Notes: a model not told the origin generated them from the sequence alone. Positions 45,146 through 54,891 are shown, numbered from the stretch's first letter. The stretch: DNA of 64,000 nucleotides from Dactylosporangium aurantiacum (GCF_000716715.1 NZ_JNYJ01000009.1:62001-126000), one strand, 5' to 3'. Numbers and translations: made by a program.

Positions 45146-46207
45146 TCAGCCGGGCAGCCGGGCCAGCTCGGCGTCGATGCCGTCCTGCGGCACGGGCTCC
45201 CACACGTCGACCTCGACCCGCCCGCCGTCGCGCTGCCAGACGCCCTTGACCCGGCCGTCGTGCGCCACGACCGGCGAGATCCAGCCCTGCGGGCGGCTGA
45301 CCTCGGCGCGCCGCTGGGGCGGCACGACCGTCGGGTCGGCGGTGCCCGGGCCGAGCACGAACTGGTCGAAGGCCGGCAGCAGCCGCACCTCGTCGAACGG
45401 CTCCGCGTCGGCCATCGCCGCGACGTCGCCGGCCCGCGCGTACAGCCGCCGCCCGTCGACCTCCACCTCGGCGAGCAGCCCCTCGGCGACCAGCGTCGTG
45501 AAGTACCCGCGCAGCGCCGCCTTCTTCGTCACGCCCCGGCACAGCCACTGGTCGAACGTCTCCGCCGAGGCCGGCCCGTACACGCCGAGGTACGCCGGCA
45601 CGATCAGCCGCGCCGCGTCCGGTACCGACGGAAGCGCCGACCACGGCGGACGGGTGAACGTGACCCGGCTGCCGTCGCCGGGGCCGTGCACGAGCAGCCC
45701 CTGCCAGGCGAGGGGTTTGAGCACCGCCCCCCACCCGGAGCGCAGGTGCGCCGCCAGGTCCGGGTCGCCGGTGCGGGCGGCGACCGCCGTGACCAGCTCC
45801 TCGCGGGTGCGCGGCGGGCCGTCGAGGGCGTCGTGCACCGCGTCCCGGATCGCGTCCAGTTGCCCGAGGGTGACGAACGTCTTCTGCCAGGATCCCTTCT
45901 CCCAGGTCCTGGTCGCCGCCAGCAGGGCCAGCTGGGCCGGTGCCTGCGACGGGTCCAGCAGGTGCAGGGTGCCGCGCGCCGACCAGGTCTTCACCAGCGC
46001 CCCGCCGGCCAGTGCGGCGCGCAGCCCCGCCGGGTCGGGCACGGCCTGGCGGGCCGCGACGGCGTGCTCGGCGTACGAGCCGACCTGCGCCTGCACGCCC
46101 AGCAGCCGGCGCACCACCGTGACCGGGTCGGCGGCTCCCGCGGGCCGGTCCAGCAACTGCCGGCGGCTGCGCCAGCCGAGGACCCGGCGCCGGTCGAGCA
46201 CGGTCAT
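45146..46207 (-). CDS. AlkZ-like winged-helix DNA glycosylase (HTH_42)
   Basis: This 353-residue protein belongs to the HTH_42/DUF1006 family that includes Streptomyces AlkZ and E. coli YcaQ, which unhook DNA interstrand crosslinks. The QxQ catalytic motif is present (GVQAQVGSY, Q39 and Q41), as is the TWSARGTLHLL segment with the conserved RGTxH. The family also protects producers from DNA-alkylating natural products. ATG 46207 (MTVLDRRRVLGW) fits the family start. It sits tail-to-tail with nth. Confidence 0.8.
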   Translation of the reverse strand: MTVLDRRRVLGWRSRRQLLDRPAGAADPVTVVRRLLGVQAQVGSYAEHAVAARQAVPDPAGLRAALAGGALVKTWSARGTLHLLDPSQAPAQLALLAATRTWEKGSWQKTFVTLGQLDAIRDAVHDALDGPPRTREELVTAVAARTGDPDLAAHLRSGWGAVLKPLAWQGLLVHGPGDGSRVTFTRPPWSALPSVPDAARLIVPAYLGVYGPASAETFDQWLCRGVTKKAALRGYFTTLVAEGLLAEVEVDGRRLYARAGDVAAMADAEPFDEVRLLPAFDQFVLGPGTADPTVVPPQRRAEVSRPQGWISPVVAHDGRVKGVWQRDGGRVEVDVWEPVPQDGIDAELARLPG

Positions 46208-46260
46208 GGAGCACCTTCCGCGGTTGTGGATGTCGCGAGCAAGAATGGCAGACTGCTGCG

Positions 46261-46710
46261 GTGCACTTCGCCGAGTTCGACGCGCTGTTGGAGCAGGCGT
46301 TGCGGCGGTACGCGGCCCAGGAGCGCGACGGTGACGTCGCCGTGTTCGACCACTGGCGGGCCACCGAGGCGGACCTGGCACGGGTCGAGCGGCGGCTCGG
46401 CGTGCGGCTGCCGCACCAGTACCGGCGGTTCCTGCTGCGGTACGGTGCCGGCCGGTTCCTCTTCGTCGAGCTGCTCCCGGCCGACGAGGGCCGCCGCTGG
46501 GTGGAGACGCTGCTCGCGGCGAACGAGCCGGGCAGCGGGTTCGTCGCCGTCGCGCCGGTCGGCACCGGCGACTACTGGGGCTTCGTCGTGCGCGACGGGG
46601 TGTGCGAGGACGCGGTCAGCTTCCGGTACCAGGAGGACGGCGCCGTCGAACCGGCCGCCGCGGACTTCCTGGAGTTCGCCGCGACCGAGGGCCTGCGCGC
46701 CGGGCGGTGA
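46261..46710 (+). CDS. SMI1/KNR4 (SUKH) family protein
   Basis: A 149-residue SUKH-fold protein with the signature LGVRLPHQYRRFLLRYGAG and a following strand pair (RFLFVELLP, GDYWGFVVRDG). SUKH proteins are often immunity proteins of contact-dependent or polymorphic toxins; no toxin gene is adjacent, so this is an orphan or has a cellular role. The GTG at 46261 lies six bases behind CAGACT, a weak -10-like box. Confidence 0.75.
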   Translation: MHFAEFDALLEQALRRYAAQERDGDVAVFDHWRATEADLARVERRLGVRLPHQYRRFLLRYGAGRFLFVELLPADEGRRWVETLLAANEPGSGFVAVAPVGTGDYWGFVVRDGVCEDAVSFRYQEDGAVEPAAADFLEFAATEGLRAGR

Positions 46711-46725
46711 CCGACCGGCATGATT

Positions 46726-46990
46726 GGCGCAGTTCGACGGTCGGGGCGGCGCCGGAGCGCGGCGGAGGTGACGTCATGACCGGCCCGTAGCGGAGCGAGG
46801 AGCTGGTCATCATGGGGGCAGTTCGACGGTCGGGTCATGGGCGCAGTTTCAAGGTCAGGGCGGCGCCGGAGCGCGGCGGAGGTGACGTCATGACCGGCCC
46901 GCAGCGGAGCGAGGAGTCGGTCATCATGGGCGCAGTTCGAAGGTCAGGGCGGCGCCGGAGCGAAGCGGAGGTGACGTCATGACCGCCCCG
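46726..46990 (+). repeat. tandem repeats of a ribosome-binding-site/start-codon unit
   Basis: Three copies of a unit containing GCGGAGGTGACGTCATGACC are spaced 114 and 89 bp apart (ATGs at 46776, 46890 and 46979); a 25-bp partial copy of the unit's beginning (about 46815-46839) accounts for the difference. The third copy supplies the real start of the MazG-like gene. The first ATG opens a five-codon frame closed by TAG; the second runs out of frame with the gene. The repeat therefore presents decoy initiation sites ahead of the gene. Confidence 0.8.
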
Positions 46991-47284
46991 TTCGGCATCG
47001 GTGCCGAGGTGTGGCCCGGCCTGGCCAAGGTCGCCGAGGAGGCCGGCGAGCTGCTGCAGGTGGCGGGCAAGCTCATCGCCACCGCCGGGGAGCCCGCCCA
47101 CTACGACGGCACCGACCTGCGGGCGCGGCTGGTCGAGGAGTGCGGCGACCTGCTCGCCGCGATCGGGTACCTCACCGCCGCCAACGGCATCGCCGACGAG
47201 GTCGCCGCGCGCGCCGCCGGCAAGCGGGAGCTGTTCCAGGGCTGGCACGACCGGGAGCTGGCGCGGCGGGCCGCCGGCCGGTGA
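46979..47284 (+). CDS. MazG-like nucleotide pyrophosphohydrolase
   Basis: A 101-residue all-alpha NTP pyrophosphohydrolase-like protein. The Mg-binding helices are KVAEEAGELLQVAGK and LVEECGDLLAAIGYL (ExxE and ExxD pairs). Members hydrolyse non-canonical or excess NTPs to NMP and PPi. ATG 46979 has GGAGG six bases upstream, within the third copy of the tandem repeat, which may tune translation. Confidence 0.8.
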   Translation: MTAPFGIGAEVWPGLAKVAEEAGELLQVAGKLIATAGEPAHYDGTDLRARLVEECGDLLAAIGYLTAANGIADEVAARAAGKRELFQGWHDRELARRAAGR

Positions 47285-47412
47285 CCGTCAAGCCCCCCGG
47301 CCCTCACGCTCACCGCCCTACGGCCCGCCCGCGGGCAGCCGTCGCTACATCGACGACCGTTGGGCCGGTAAGGCGGTTGCGTACCGGGGCGCGATCGCTG
47401 CAGCATTGATAC

Positions 47413-47721
47413 ATGCCGACCCTCCACGTGCCGCGGGTCGCCTGGGACGGCGCCCGGGTGATCGTCCGGGCATGCGCCGACCGTGACTGGGCGGTCTGGT
47501 TCGCCAACTGGATCAACGCCCAGGCCGGCCCGCCGTTCGGGCAGCTGGTGATGCAGACCCGGACCCGCCTCGCCGCCGGGTACGGCTACGAGGCCGCCGC
47601 GCTGGAGGCGGGCAGGTGGCGGGTGCGCCTGGACGACCTGATGGCGCAGCGGCCCGACCTGGTCGAGCCGCTCGCCGAGATCGTGCGGGAGGCGACGCAG
47701 CGCCTGCGCGCCGCGGCCTGA
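47413..47721 (+). CDS. small protein of unknown function
   Basis: A 102-residue protein: MPTLHVPRVAWDGARVIVRA, a Trp-rich middle (DWAVWFANWINAQAGPPFG) and a helical C-terminus (RVRLDDLMAQRPDLVEPLAE). Codon use is typical. No clear ribosome-binding site; TTGATAC lies just before the ATG. I recognise no family. Confidence 0.55.
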   Translation: MPTLHVPRVAWDGARVIVRACADRDWAVWFANWINAQAGPPFGQLVMQTRTRLAAGYGYEAAALEAGRWRVRLDDLMAQRPDLVEPLAEIVREATQRLRAAA

Positions 47722-47784
47722 GCGCGGCGTCCGCGGGCGCCCGCCGGACGGGGTGCCGCCGGTCGCGGTGCGCCGGCCGGGCGG

Positions 47785-48036
47785 TCACCGCAGGGCGGCC
47801 GGCTGGCGGATCTCGCGCTGCGCGGACTCGATCACCTCGCCGCGGGTGTCGCCGAGCCACACGACCGGGTTCACCGGCGTGCCGACCCGCGACAGCAGCC
47901 CCGTCTCGTCGGTCCACGCGACCAGCGGGACAGGCTGCACGTGCTCGGTCTCCCAGCCGATGACACGGCCGGCGTGGATCTCTTCGTCGGCGGCCGTGGC
48001 CAGCCACAACACCTGGGTCTGCGGAATGATCGTCAT
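47785..48036 (-). CDS. small protein of unknown function
   Basis: An 83-residue beta-rich protein (MTIIPQTQVLWLATAADEE, GRVIGWETEHVQPVPLVAW, VVWLGDTRGEVIESAQREI). Its regular pattern of strands and normal codon use support coding, although no strong ribosome-binding site precedes ATG 48036. It is divergent from the methyltransferase gene by 41 bp. Confidence 0.55.
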   Translation of the reverse strand: MTIIPQTQVLWLATAADEEIHAGRVIGWETEHVQPVPLVAWTDETGLLSRVGTPVNPVVWLGDTRGEVIESAQREIRQPAALR

Positions 48037-48077
48037 GCAGTCAGTGATGCCCCGGCAACGGAAGGTGCAATCGCGTC

Positions 48078-48857
48078 ATGGCCGACTTCGACACCCTGCT
48101 CGCCGAGGGCGCGTCGGTGCCCGTGGAGGGCTGGGACTTCGCCTGGTTCGCCGGGCGGGCCACCGAGGAGCGCCCGCCGTGGGGGTACGCGGGGCGGCTG
48201 GCCGACCGGTACCGCACCGCGGCGGCCGCCCTGGACGTGCAGACCGGCGGCGGCGAGGTGGTCCGGTGGGCGCTGCGGCGCGCCGGGACCGTCCCCGGGG
48301 TCCTGGCCGCCACCGAGTCGTGGGCGCCGAACGCCGCCCTCGCCAGGCGCGCGCTCGCCCCGTACGGCGGCACGGTCGCCCTCGTCGCCGACGAGGACCC
48401 GCTGCCGTTCGCCGACGACACGTTCGACCTGGTCAGCAGCCGGCATCCGGTCGTCACGGACTGGGCGCAGATCGCCCGGGTGCTGCGGCCCGGCGGCACG
48501 TACCTCGCCCAGCACGTCGGCGTCGGCACCGCGCACGAGGTCACCGAGGCCCTCCTCGGGCCCACCCCGGTCGCCCAGGGCCGTCACCCGGCGGCCGCGG
48601 CCGCCGCCGCACGGGCCGCCGGGTTGCTGGTCACCGACCTGCGCGAGGCCACGCTGCGGCTGGAGTTCTTCGACGTCGCGGCGGTCGTGGTGTTCCTGCG
48701 CAAGGTCATCTGGATCGTGCCCGGGTTCACCGTGGCGGCGCACCGGGAGCGGCTGCGCGCCCTGCACGAGCGGATCGAGGCGGAGGGGCCGTTCGTCGCG
48801 CACACCACCCGGTACCTGATCGAGTGCTCCAAGCCACATCGGGACGCCATTGGGTGA
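48078..48857 (+). CDS. SAM-dependent methyltransferase-like protein
   Basis: A 259-residue class I methyltransferase fold: motif I region ALDVQTGGGEVVRWAL, motif II/III region PLPFADDTFDLVSSRHPVV and the strand-five segment IARVLRPGGTYLAQHVG. The first motif has the expected DxxTGGG spacing with unusual residues. The C-terminal part (FDVAAVVVFLRKVIWIVPG) is characteristic of a widespread uncharacterised actinobacterial group. Substrate unknown. Confidence 0.8.
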   Translation: MADFDTLLAEGASVPVEGWDFAWFAGRATEERPPWGYAGRLADRYRTAAAALDVQTGGGEVVRWALRRAGTVPGVLAATESWAPNAALARRALAPYGGTVALVADEDPLPFADDTFDLVSSRHPVVTDWAQIARVLRPGGTYLAQHVGVGTAHEVTEALLGPTPVAQGRHPAAAAAAARAAGLLVTDLREATLRLEFFDVAAVVVFLRKVIWIVPGFTVAAHRERLRALHERIEAEGPFVAHTTRYLIECSKPHRDAIG

Positions 48858-48882
48858 ACGGTCGTTGGGTGGCCGGGGATAG

Positions 48883-49914
<1,032 letters not shown>

Positions 49915-49970
49915 GCGCGTCGGCGCGCAGCTGAGGGCGTCGTCGCTCGGCTGAGTGCATCATCGCGAAA

Positions 49971-50008
49971 CGCCGGCCCGCCCACCCCGCACGGTGGGCG
50001 GGCCGGCG
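49971..50008. terminator. bidirectional hairpin terminator after mdh
   Basis: A perfect 16-bp stem (49971-49986 with 49993-50008) and a six-base loop lie between the convergent mdh and DUF6582 genes. Confidence 0.85.
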
Positions 50009-50037
50009 CGTCTTCGGGGCCGGCCCGCAGAGGGCGG

Positions 50038-50316
50038 TCAGTGCGGGGTGCGGCCGAGCTCGTGCCAGCTCGACTCCGACAACTCCACCTGGTAGTGCTC
50101 GGCGGCCTTCGCCAGGTTCGCGAAGGCGAGGTCGCGGTCGGCGTCGTTGACGCCGCGGACCTGGTCGAAGCGGGCGACCGCGTTGCGGACGTGCTTGGCG
50201 TCGGTCAGCGGCAGCTTGCGGTGCTCCGGGAAGGCGTAGACGCTGTCGGGCAGGCGCTCGCGGGTCTCCTCGGACAGGGTGCCGTGTGCCTCGAAGGGCC
50301 TCCAAGTCGTCTTCAT
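50038..50316 (-). CDS. DUF6582-type small protein
   Basis: A 92-residue protein with YAFPEHRKLPLTDAKHVRNA, VARFDQVRGVNDADRD and a C-terminal helix ending in VELSESSWHELG. This matches the small family of proteins found in actinomycetes and phages under DUF6582; function unknown. It is convergent with mdh. Confidence 0.7.
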   Translation of the reverse strand: MKTTWRPFEAHGTLSEETRERLPDSVYAFPEHRKLPLTDAKHVRNAVARFDQVRGVNDADRDLAFANLAKAAEHYQVELSESSWHELGRTPH

Positions 50317-50430
50317 ACCGGTTTTCTTCCCTGACGGCGCGGTAGTGACACACGGATCGGCGGCGTCGTTCGCGGTGGGTGGTCCGGGACGGTACCGTTC
50401 GGTCCGACGCTCGACAGAAGGAGATCACGG

Positions 50431-51297
50431 GTGAAGGTGGATGCCGAGGCGCGGCAGCGGCTGACCGCGTTCCTGGGGACGCACGAGGAAGCGGTCGTGC
50501 AGCAGTGGACGGAGATCGCGGCGCGCACGCTGCGTGGCCGGCTGACCAACGCCGAGCTGGCCCGGCAGGTGCGTGACGTCTACGGTGCGCTGCTGGCGCT
50601 GCTGACCGCCGACGGCGACGGTGAGCTGGCCGGCGCGCACGGCGGTGAGTCCCGGGCGGTGCTCGCCGAGCTGTCGCGCGACTGGGCCCGGCAGGGCTTC
50701 ACCCCGAGCGAGACCGCCAGCCTGGTCTTCACCGTGAAGGAGGTCGTGCTCAACCTCACGGGAGCCGGCGAGGCGGAGCAGCCGCTCAAGGACTTCCTGC
50801 TGCTGTCGCTGCTGGTCGACGACATGGGGCTGTTCACGTTCGAGACCTACACCAAGACCCGCGAGTCGGTGATCGCCGACCAGACCGAGCAGCTGCTGGA
50901 GCTGTCGACGCCGGTCGTGAAGCTGTGGGAGGGCGTCGTGGCGGTGCCGCTGGTCGGCACGCTGGACTCGGCCCGCGCTCAGGTGGTCATGGAGAAGCTG
51001 CTGCAGACCCTGGTCGACACCGGCTCCGGCTACGCGATCGTCGACATCACCGGCGTCCCGGCCGTCGACACGCAGGTCGCCCAGCACATCCTCAAGACGG
51101 TCGTGGCGGCCCGGCTGATGGGCGCGGAGTGCATCATCTCCGGCATCCGCCCGCAGATCGCGCAGACGGTCGTCGCGCTCGGCATCGAGTTCGGCGACAT
51201 CGTGACCAAGGCCAACCTCGCCGACGCCCTGCTGCACGCCATGCGTGCCAGCGGTGTGGAGGTCATCCGCCGGGCGAGCCGGGACAAGGCGGTCTGA
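50431..51297 (+). CDS. rsbR: stressosome sensor/scaffold RsbR (RsbRD-like N-terminus plus STAS)
   Basis: This 288-residue protein has a helical globin-like N-terminal sensor domain (about 1-155) and a C-terminal STAS domain. Both phosphorylatable threonines of Bacillus RsbRA appear conserved: T214 in AVDTQVAQHI and T246 in IRPQIAQTVVALG. RsbR and RsbS form the stressosome shell that sequesters RsbT; stress-driven phosphorylation releases it. GTG 50431 has AGAAGGAGA upstream. It heads a six-gene operon; the sensed signal is unknown and no haem His is obvious. Confidence 0.9.
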   Translation: MKVDAEARQRLTAFLGTHEEAVVQQWTEIAARTLRGRLTNAELARQVRDVYGALLALLTADGDGELAGAHGGESRAVLAELSRDWARQGFTPSETASLVFTVKEVVLNLTGAGEAEQPLKDFLLLSLLVDDMGLFTFETYTKTRESVIADQTEQLLELSTPVVKLWEGVVAVPLVGTLDSARAQVVMEKLLQTLVDTGSGYAIVDITGVPAVDTQVAQHILKTVVAARLMGAECIISGIRPQIAQTVVALGIEFGDIVTKANLADALLHAMRASGVEVIRRASRDKAV

Positions 51298-51704
51298 TGG
51301 ACCGCGTCCCCGTCCTGAAGATCGGCGAGATCCTGCTCGTGTCGATCCAGATCGACCTCGACGACCAGTCCGCGCTGCAGCTGCAGGAGGACCTGTCCGA
51401 CCGGATCGTCGAGACCGGCGCGCACGGCGTCATCATCGACATCTCGGCGCTGGAGATCGTCGACTCGTTCATCGGCCGGATGCTGTCGACGATCGCGGCC
51501 GTGTCCCGGGTCCTGGACGCCGAGACCGTCGTGGTGGGCATGCGCCCCGCGGTGGCGATCACCCTGGTGGAGCTGGGCCTGTCGCTCAACGGCGTGCGCA
51601 CCGCGCTCAACGTCGACAAGGCCCTGGAGATCCTCGCCGACGCCCGCCAGATCCGCGGCGTCGGCCTGCTGCGAGTCAGCGGATCGGACGACGTACCCGA
51701 ATGA
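51297..51704 (+). CDS. rsbS: stressosome core STAS protein RsbS
   Basis: A 135-residue single STAS domain. The phosphorylation serine is S57 in ALEIVDSFIGRML, matching S59 of Bacillus RsbS. It forms the stressosome shell with RsbR and is phosphorylated by RsbT. The ATG overlaps the rsbR stop (TGATG), indicating coupled translation. Confidence 0.9.
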   Translation: MDRVPVLKIGEILLVSIQIDLDDQSALQLQEDLSDRIVETGAHGVIIDISALEIVDSFIGRMLSTIAAVSRVLDAETVVVGMRPAVAITLVELGLSLNGVRTALNVDKALEILADARQIRGVGLLRVSGSDDVPE

Positions 51705-52102
51705 CGGAGCCGCAGGTGCTGCCGATCGCCGACGACAAGGACGTGGTCCGCGTGCGTCAGGCGGTCCGGGTGATCGCGCTCGCCGCGAAGCTGCCGCTGG
51801 TCGATCAGACGAAGCTCGTCACCGCGGCCAGTGAGCTGGCCCGCAACACGCTGATCCACGGCGGCGGCGGGCACGCGACCGTCGCGCAGGTGCACAACGG
51901 CCGCCGGGCGGGGGTGCGCGCCGAGTTCGTCGACACCGGGCCCGGCATCGCCGACCTGGGGCTGGCCTTCACCGACGGGTACACCACCGGCAGCGGTCTC
52001 GGCCTGGGCCTGAGCGGATCCCGCCGGCTCGTCGACGAGTTCGACATCGTCACCGCGCCCGGCGAGGGCACCAGGATCACGGTGACGAAGTGGGCCCGGT
52101 GA
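51701..52102 (+). CDS. rsbT: switch kinase RsbT
   Basis: A 133-residue GHKL-type Ser/Thr kinase: N-box SELARNTLIHGGGG, G1 box DTGPGIAD and G2 box TGSGLGLGLSGSRRLVD. RsbT phosphorylates RsbS and RsbR, leaves the complex, and activates an RsbU-type phosphatase. ATG 51701 overlaps the rsbS stop (ATGA). Confidence 0.9.
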   Translation: MTEPQVLPIADDKDVVRVRQAVRVIALAAKLPLVDQTKLVTAASELARNTLIHGGGGHATVAQVHNGRRAGVRAEFVDTGPGIADLGLAFTDGYTTGSGLGLGLSGSRRLVDEFDIVTAPGEGTRITVTKWAR

Positions 52103-53118
52103 CGACCCCGATCGAGGTGCCTCTGGTCGAGGAGCTCGGCTGGATCCCGGTCGACGACACCGCCGCGGCCAGCATCGCCCGGCGGGTCGCGGTGGACTGC
52201 GCCCGCCGGCTCGGCTTCAGCGAGGAGCGGACCGGCGAGGTCGCCATCGTCGCCGCCGAGCTGGCCAGCAACCTGCACCGGCACGCCGACGCCGGCGCGC
52301 TGTCGGTGCGCTGCCTGCGCACCCGCGCCGGCGGCGGGGTCGAGCTCGTCGCGGTCGACGCCGGCCCCGGCATGGCCGACCTCGTGTTCAGCGGCGTCGA
52401 CGGCACGTCGACCGCCGGCACGCTCGGCATCGGCCTCGGCGCTGTGCGGCGCCTGTCCACGTCCTCCGGCGGTTACTCGCTGCCGGGCCGGGGCACCGTG
52501 CTCACCGCGCAGCTGTGGCAGGACCACCGCCCGGGCCCGCCGGCCGTGCCGGCCGTCGCGGGCCTGACCAGGCCGCTCACCGGCGAGCCGGTGTCCGGGG
52601 ACCGGTGGGCGGCGCGCCGCGACGGTGCCGCGCTGCTGCTGCTCGTCGCCGACGGTCTCGGCCACGGCGCCCTCGCGGCCACCGCGGCGACCGCATCCGT
52701 CGACGCGTTCCTGGGCAGCTCCTTGGACGCGCCGGCGGCCATCCTGGAGCACCTGCACCGGGTCGTGTCGCACACCCGCGGCGCGGCGGTGTCCGTCGTC
52801 CGGGTGGACGGCGGCACGCTGCGCTTCGCCGGCCTGGGCAACGTGGCCGGCACGATCGCCACCCCGGACGGCGAGCGGCGCGGCATGGTGAGCATGCCGG
52901 GGATCGTCGGGCACCAGTCCCGCGGGATCCGCGAGTTCGCGTACGACCTGCCCCCGCAGGCCGTCGTGGTGCTGCACTCCGACGGCGTGTCGGACCGCTG
53001 GTCGCTGCGCGACTACCCGGGGCTCAGCCGGCAGGACCCGCTGCTCGTCGCGGCCACGCTGCTGCGCGACGCCGGCGTGCGCCGCGACGACGCCTGCGTG
53101 GCGGTGGTGCGGCCGTGA
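52099..53118 (+). CDS. GHKL ATPase fused to a PP2C phosphatase (RsbT/RsbX-like)
   Basis: This 339-residue protein joins an N-terminal GHKL ATPase (VAAELASNLHRHADAG, VDAGPGMADL, GTLGIGLGAVRRLS) to a C-terminal SpoIIE/RsbX-type PP2C domain (ADGLGHGALAATAA, GLGNVAGTI, LHSDGVSDRWSL, DDACVAVV). RsbX resets the stressosome by dephosphorylating RsbS and RsbR; an additional ATPase half may act as a second kinase or an anti-sigma-like module. GTG 52099 overlaps the rsbT stop (GTGA). Confidence 0.87.
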   Translation: MTTPIEVPLVEELGWIPVDDTAAASIARRVAVDCARRLGFSEERTGEVAIVAAELASNLHRHADAGALSVRCLRTRAGGGVELVAVDAGPGMADLVFSGVDGTSTAGTLGIGLGAVRRLSTSSGGYSLPGRGTVLTAQLWQDHRPGPPAVPAVAGLTRPLTGEPVSGDRWAARRDGAALLLLVADGLGHGALAATAATASVDAFLGSSLDAPAAILEHLHRVVSHTRGAAVSVVRVDGGTLRFAGLGNVAGTIATPDGERRGMVSMPGIVGHQSRGIREFAYDLPPQAVVVLHSDGVSDRWSLRDYPGLSRQDPLLVAATLLRDAGVRRDDACVAVVRP

Positions 53119-53150
53119 GCATGACCGGCCGGGGCGGCGGAGGTGACGGC

Positions 53151-54839
53151 GTGACCGCGGGTGCCGCCGGGGTGCCGGAGCCGCTGCTGCGGCTGGTGCT
53201 GCACACCGACCAGGATGTCTTCGTGCTGCGCCAGCGGGGCCGCGAGGCCGCCGCCGCCGTCGGCATGGAGCACCAGGACCAGGTCAGGGTCGCTACGGCG
53301 CTCAGCGAGATCGGCCGCCACGCCATCGGTGCCGTGGTGACCTTCGCCGTGGAGGTTTCCGGCCGGGCCCGGCTGGTCATCGTGGTAGCAGCGGACGGCA
53401 TCGGGATCAGTCCGCCGGAGGGAACGGCGGCCGCGGGCCGGCTGATGGACGAGGTGCACGTGGAACGGGACCGGATCAGCCTGACGCGCAGGCTGCCCGC
53501 CCAGGTCGGACCGGACCGGCTGGCCGAGGCACGCGACACGCTGGGCAGGAGCCAGCCGACGACCGCGTTGGACGAGCTCAGCGTGCAGAACCGGCAGCTG
53601 GTCGCGGCCCTGGAGGAGGTCCAGGCGCACCGCGACGAGCTGCTCACCCTCAACGCGGAGCTGGAGGACACCAACCGCGGCGTGATGGCGCTGTACACGC
53701 AGCTGTCGGAGGAGCTGGAGCAGACCAACCAGGGGGTCGTCGCCCTGTACGCGGAGCTGGACGAACGCTCAGCCCAGCTGCGCGAGGCGAACGAGGCGAA
53801 GAGCCGGTTCCTGGCCAACGTGTCGCACGAGCTGCGCGCGCCGGTCACCGCGATCATCGGCCTGGTGCGGCTGCTGCTCGACCCGCGCTCGGAGCCGCTG
53901 ACCGCCGAGCAGACCCACCAGCTGGAGCTGGTGCAGGGCTCCGCCGCGGACCTGCTGGCCCGGGTGAACGACCTGCTGGACCTGGCGAAGGCCGAGTCGA
54001 ACCGGATCGAGCCCAGCTGGGCGCCGGTCGACCTGGCCGCGGTCTTCGGCCAGCTGCGCGGCACGCTGCGCCCCCTGGCGAAGCCCGGGGTGCAGCTCGA
54101 CGTCGCCGACCCCGACGCGGTCGACCTGGTCACCGACGAGGTGCTGCTGACCCAGATCCTGCGCAACCTGCTCACCAACGCGTTGAAGTTCACCGACGCC
54201 GGCACCGTGAGCATGGGCGCGCTGGTGCTCGACGGCCGGCTGCACATCGCGGTCGCCGACACCGGCATCGGCATCCCGTTCGCCGAGCAGCGCCGCGTCT
54301 TCGAGGAGTTCCACCAGGTGCGCGGCGCCCACCAGGTGGGCGGCACGGGGCTGGGCCTGCCCTACGCGCGCCGCCTGGCGACCCTGCTCGGCGGCGGGCT
54401 GAGCATGGTCAGCGAGCCGGGGGAGGGCAGCACGTTCACCCTCGACCTGCCGCTGCGCCCGCAGCCGGAGGACGACGGGGACCTGCCGCACGTGCCGTCG
54501 GTGCTCGTCGTCGACGACGAGGCGGCGGCCCGGCAGGTGCTGCGCGAGCACCTCACCGGCATCGCCGGGCAGGTCCACGAGGCCGCCGACGCCAGGGCCG
54601 CCCTGGCGATCGCGTCCCGCGAGCGGCCGTCGGTGATCTTCCTGGACCTGCGGATGCCCGACGGTGACGGCGGCGACCTGATCGCCCGGATGGCCGCGGT
54701 GCCGCAGACCGCCGGCATCCCGGTCGTGGTCGTGACGGGCGCCGACGTGACGCGGGTGGACGGCGCCGCCGCGGTCCTGGCGAAGTCGTCGCTGACCCGG
54801 CGGCTCGTCGCCGACGCGGTCGCCCAGGTCATCACATGA
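53151..54839 (+). CDS. hybrid sensor histidine kinase with C-terminal receiver
   Basis: The 562-residue protein has an N-terminal GHKL-like domain without clear catalytic glycines (residues 10-115), a coiled coil (QNRQLVAALEEVQAHRDELL), a HisKA domain with phospho-His in FLANVSHELRAPVTAI, a HATPase (LLTNALKFTDAG, ADTGIGIPF, GTGLGLPYARRL) and a receiver (SVLVVDDEAAARQVL, VIFLDLRMPDGDG). GTG 53151 has GGAGG seven bases upstream; GTG 53115, overlapping the previous stop, and ATG 53121 are alternatives. It probably feeds a second signal into the downstream receiver-phosphatase. Confidence 0.88.
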   Translation: MTAGAAGVPEPLLRLVLHTDQDVFVLRQRGREAAAAVGMEHQDQVRVATALSEIGRHAIGAVVTFAVEVSGRARLVIVVAADGIGISPPEGTAAAGRLMDEVHVERDRISLTRRLPAQVGPDRLAEARDTLGRSQPTTALDELSVQNRQLVAALEEVQAHRDELLTLNAELEDTNRGVMALYTQLSEELEQTNQGVVALYAELDERSAQLREANEAKSRFLANVSHELRAPVTAIIGLVRLLLDPRSEPLTAEQTHQLELVQGSAADLLARVNDLLDLAKAESNRIEPSWAPVDLAAVFGQLRGTLRPLAKPGVQLDVADPDAVDLVTDEVLLTQILRNLLTNALKFTDAGTVSMGALVLDGRLHIAVADTGIGIPFAEQRRVFEEFHQVRGAHQVGGTGLGLPYARRLATLLGGGLSMVSEPGEGSTFTLDLPLRPQPEDDGDLPHVPSVLVVDDEAAARQVLREHLTGIAGQVHEAADARAALAIASRERPSVIFLDLRMPDGDGGDLIARMAAVPQTAGIPVVVVTGADVTRVDGAAAVLAKSSLTRRLVADAVAQVIT

Positions 54840-54891
54840 GCGGCCGGCAGCGGCGCGGCCGGCAGGAGCGGCCCGCGGCGGAGATGATGCC

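Noticed and set aside
46726..46990. Possible CRISPR or attachment site
   Set aside because: The repeats contain a ribosome-binding site and start codon, and spacing differs (114 and 89 bp); no integrase or cas gene nearby.
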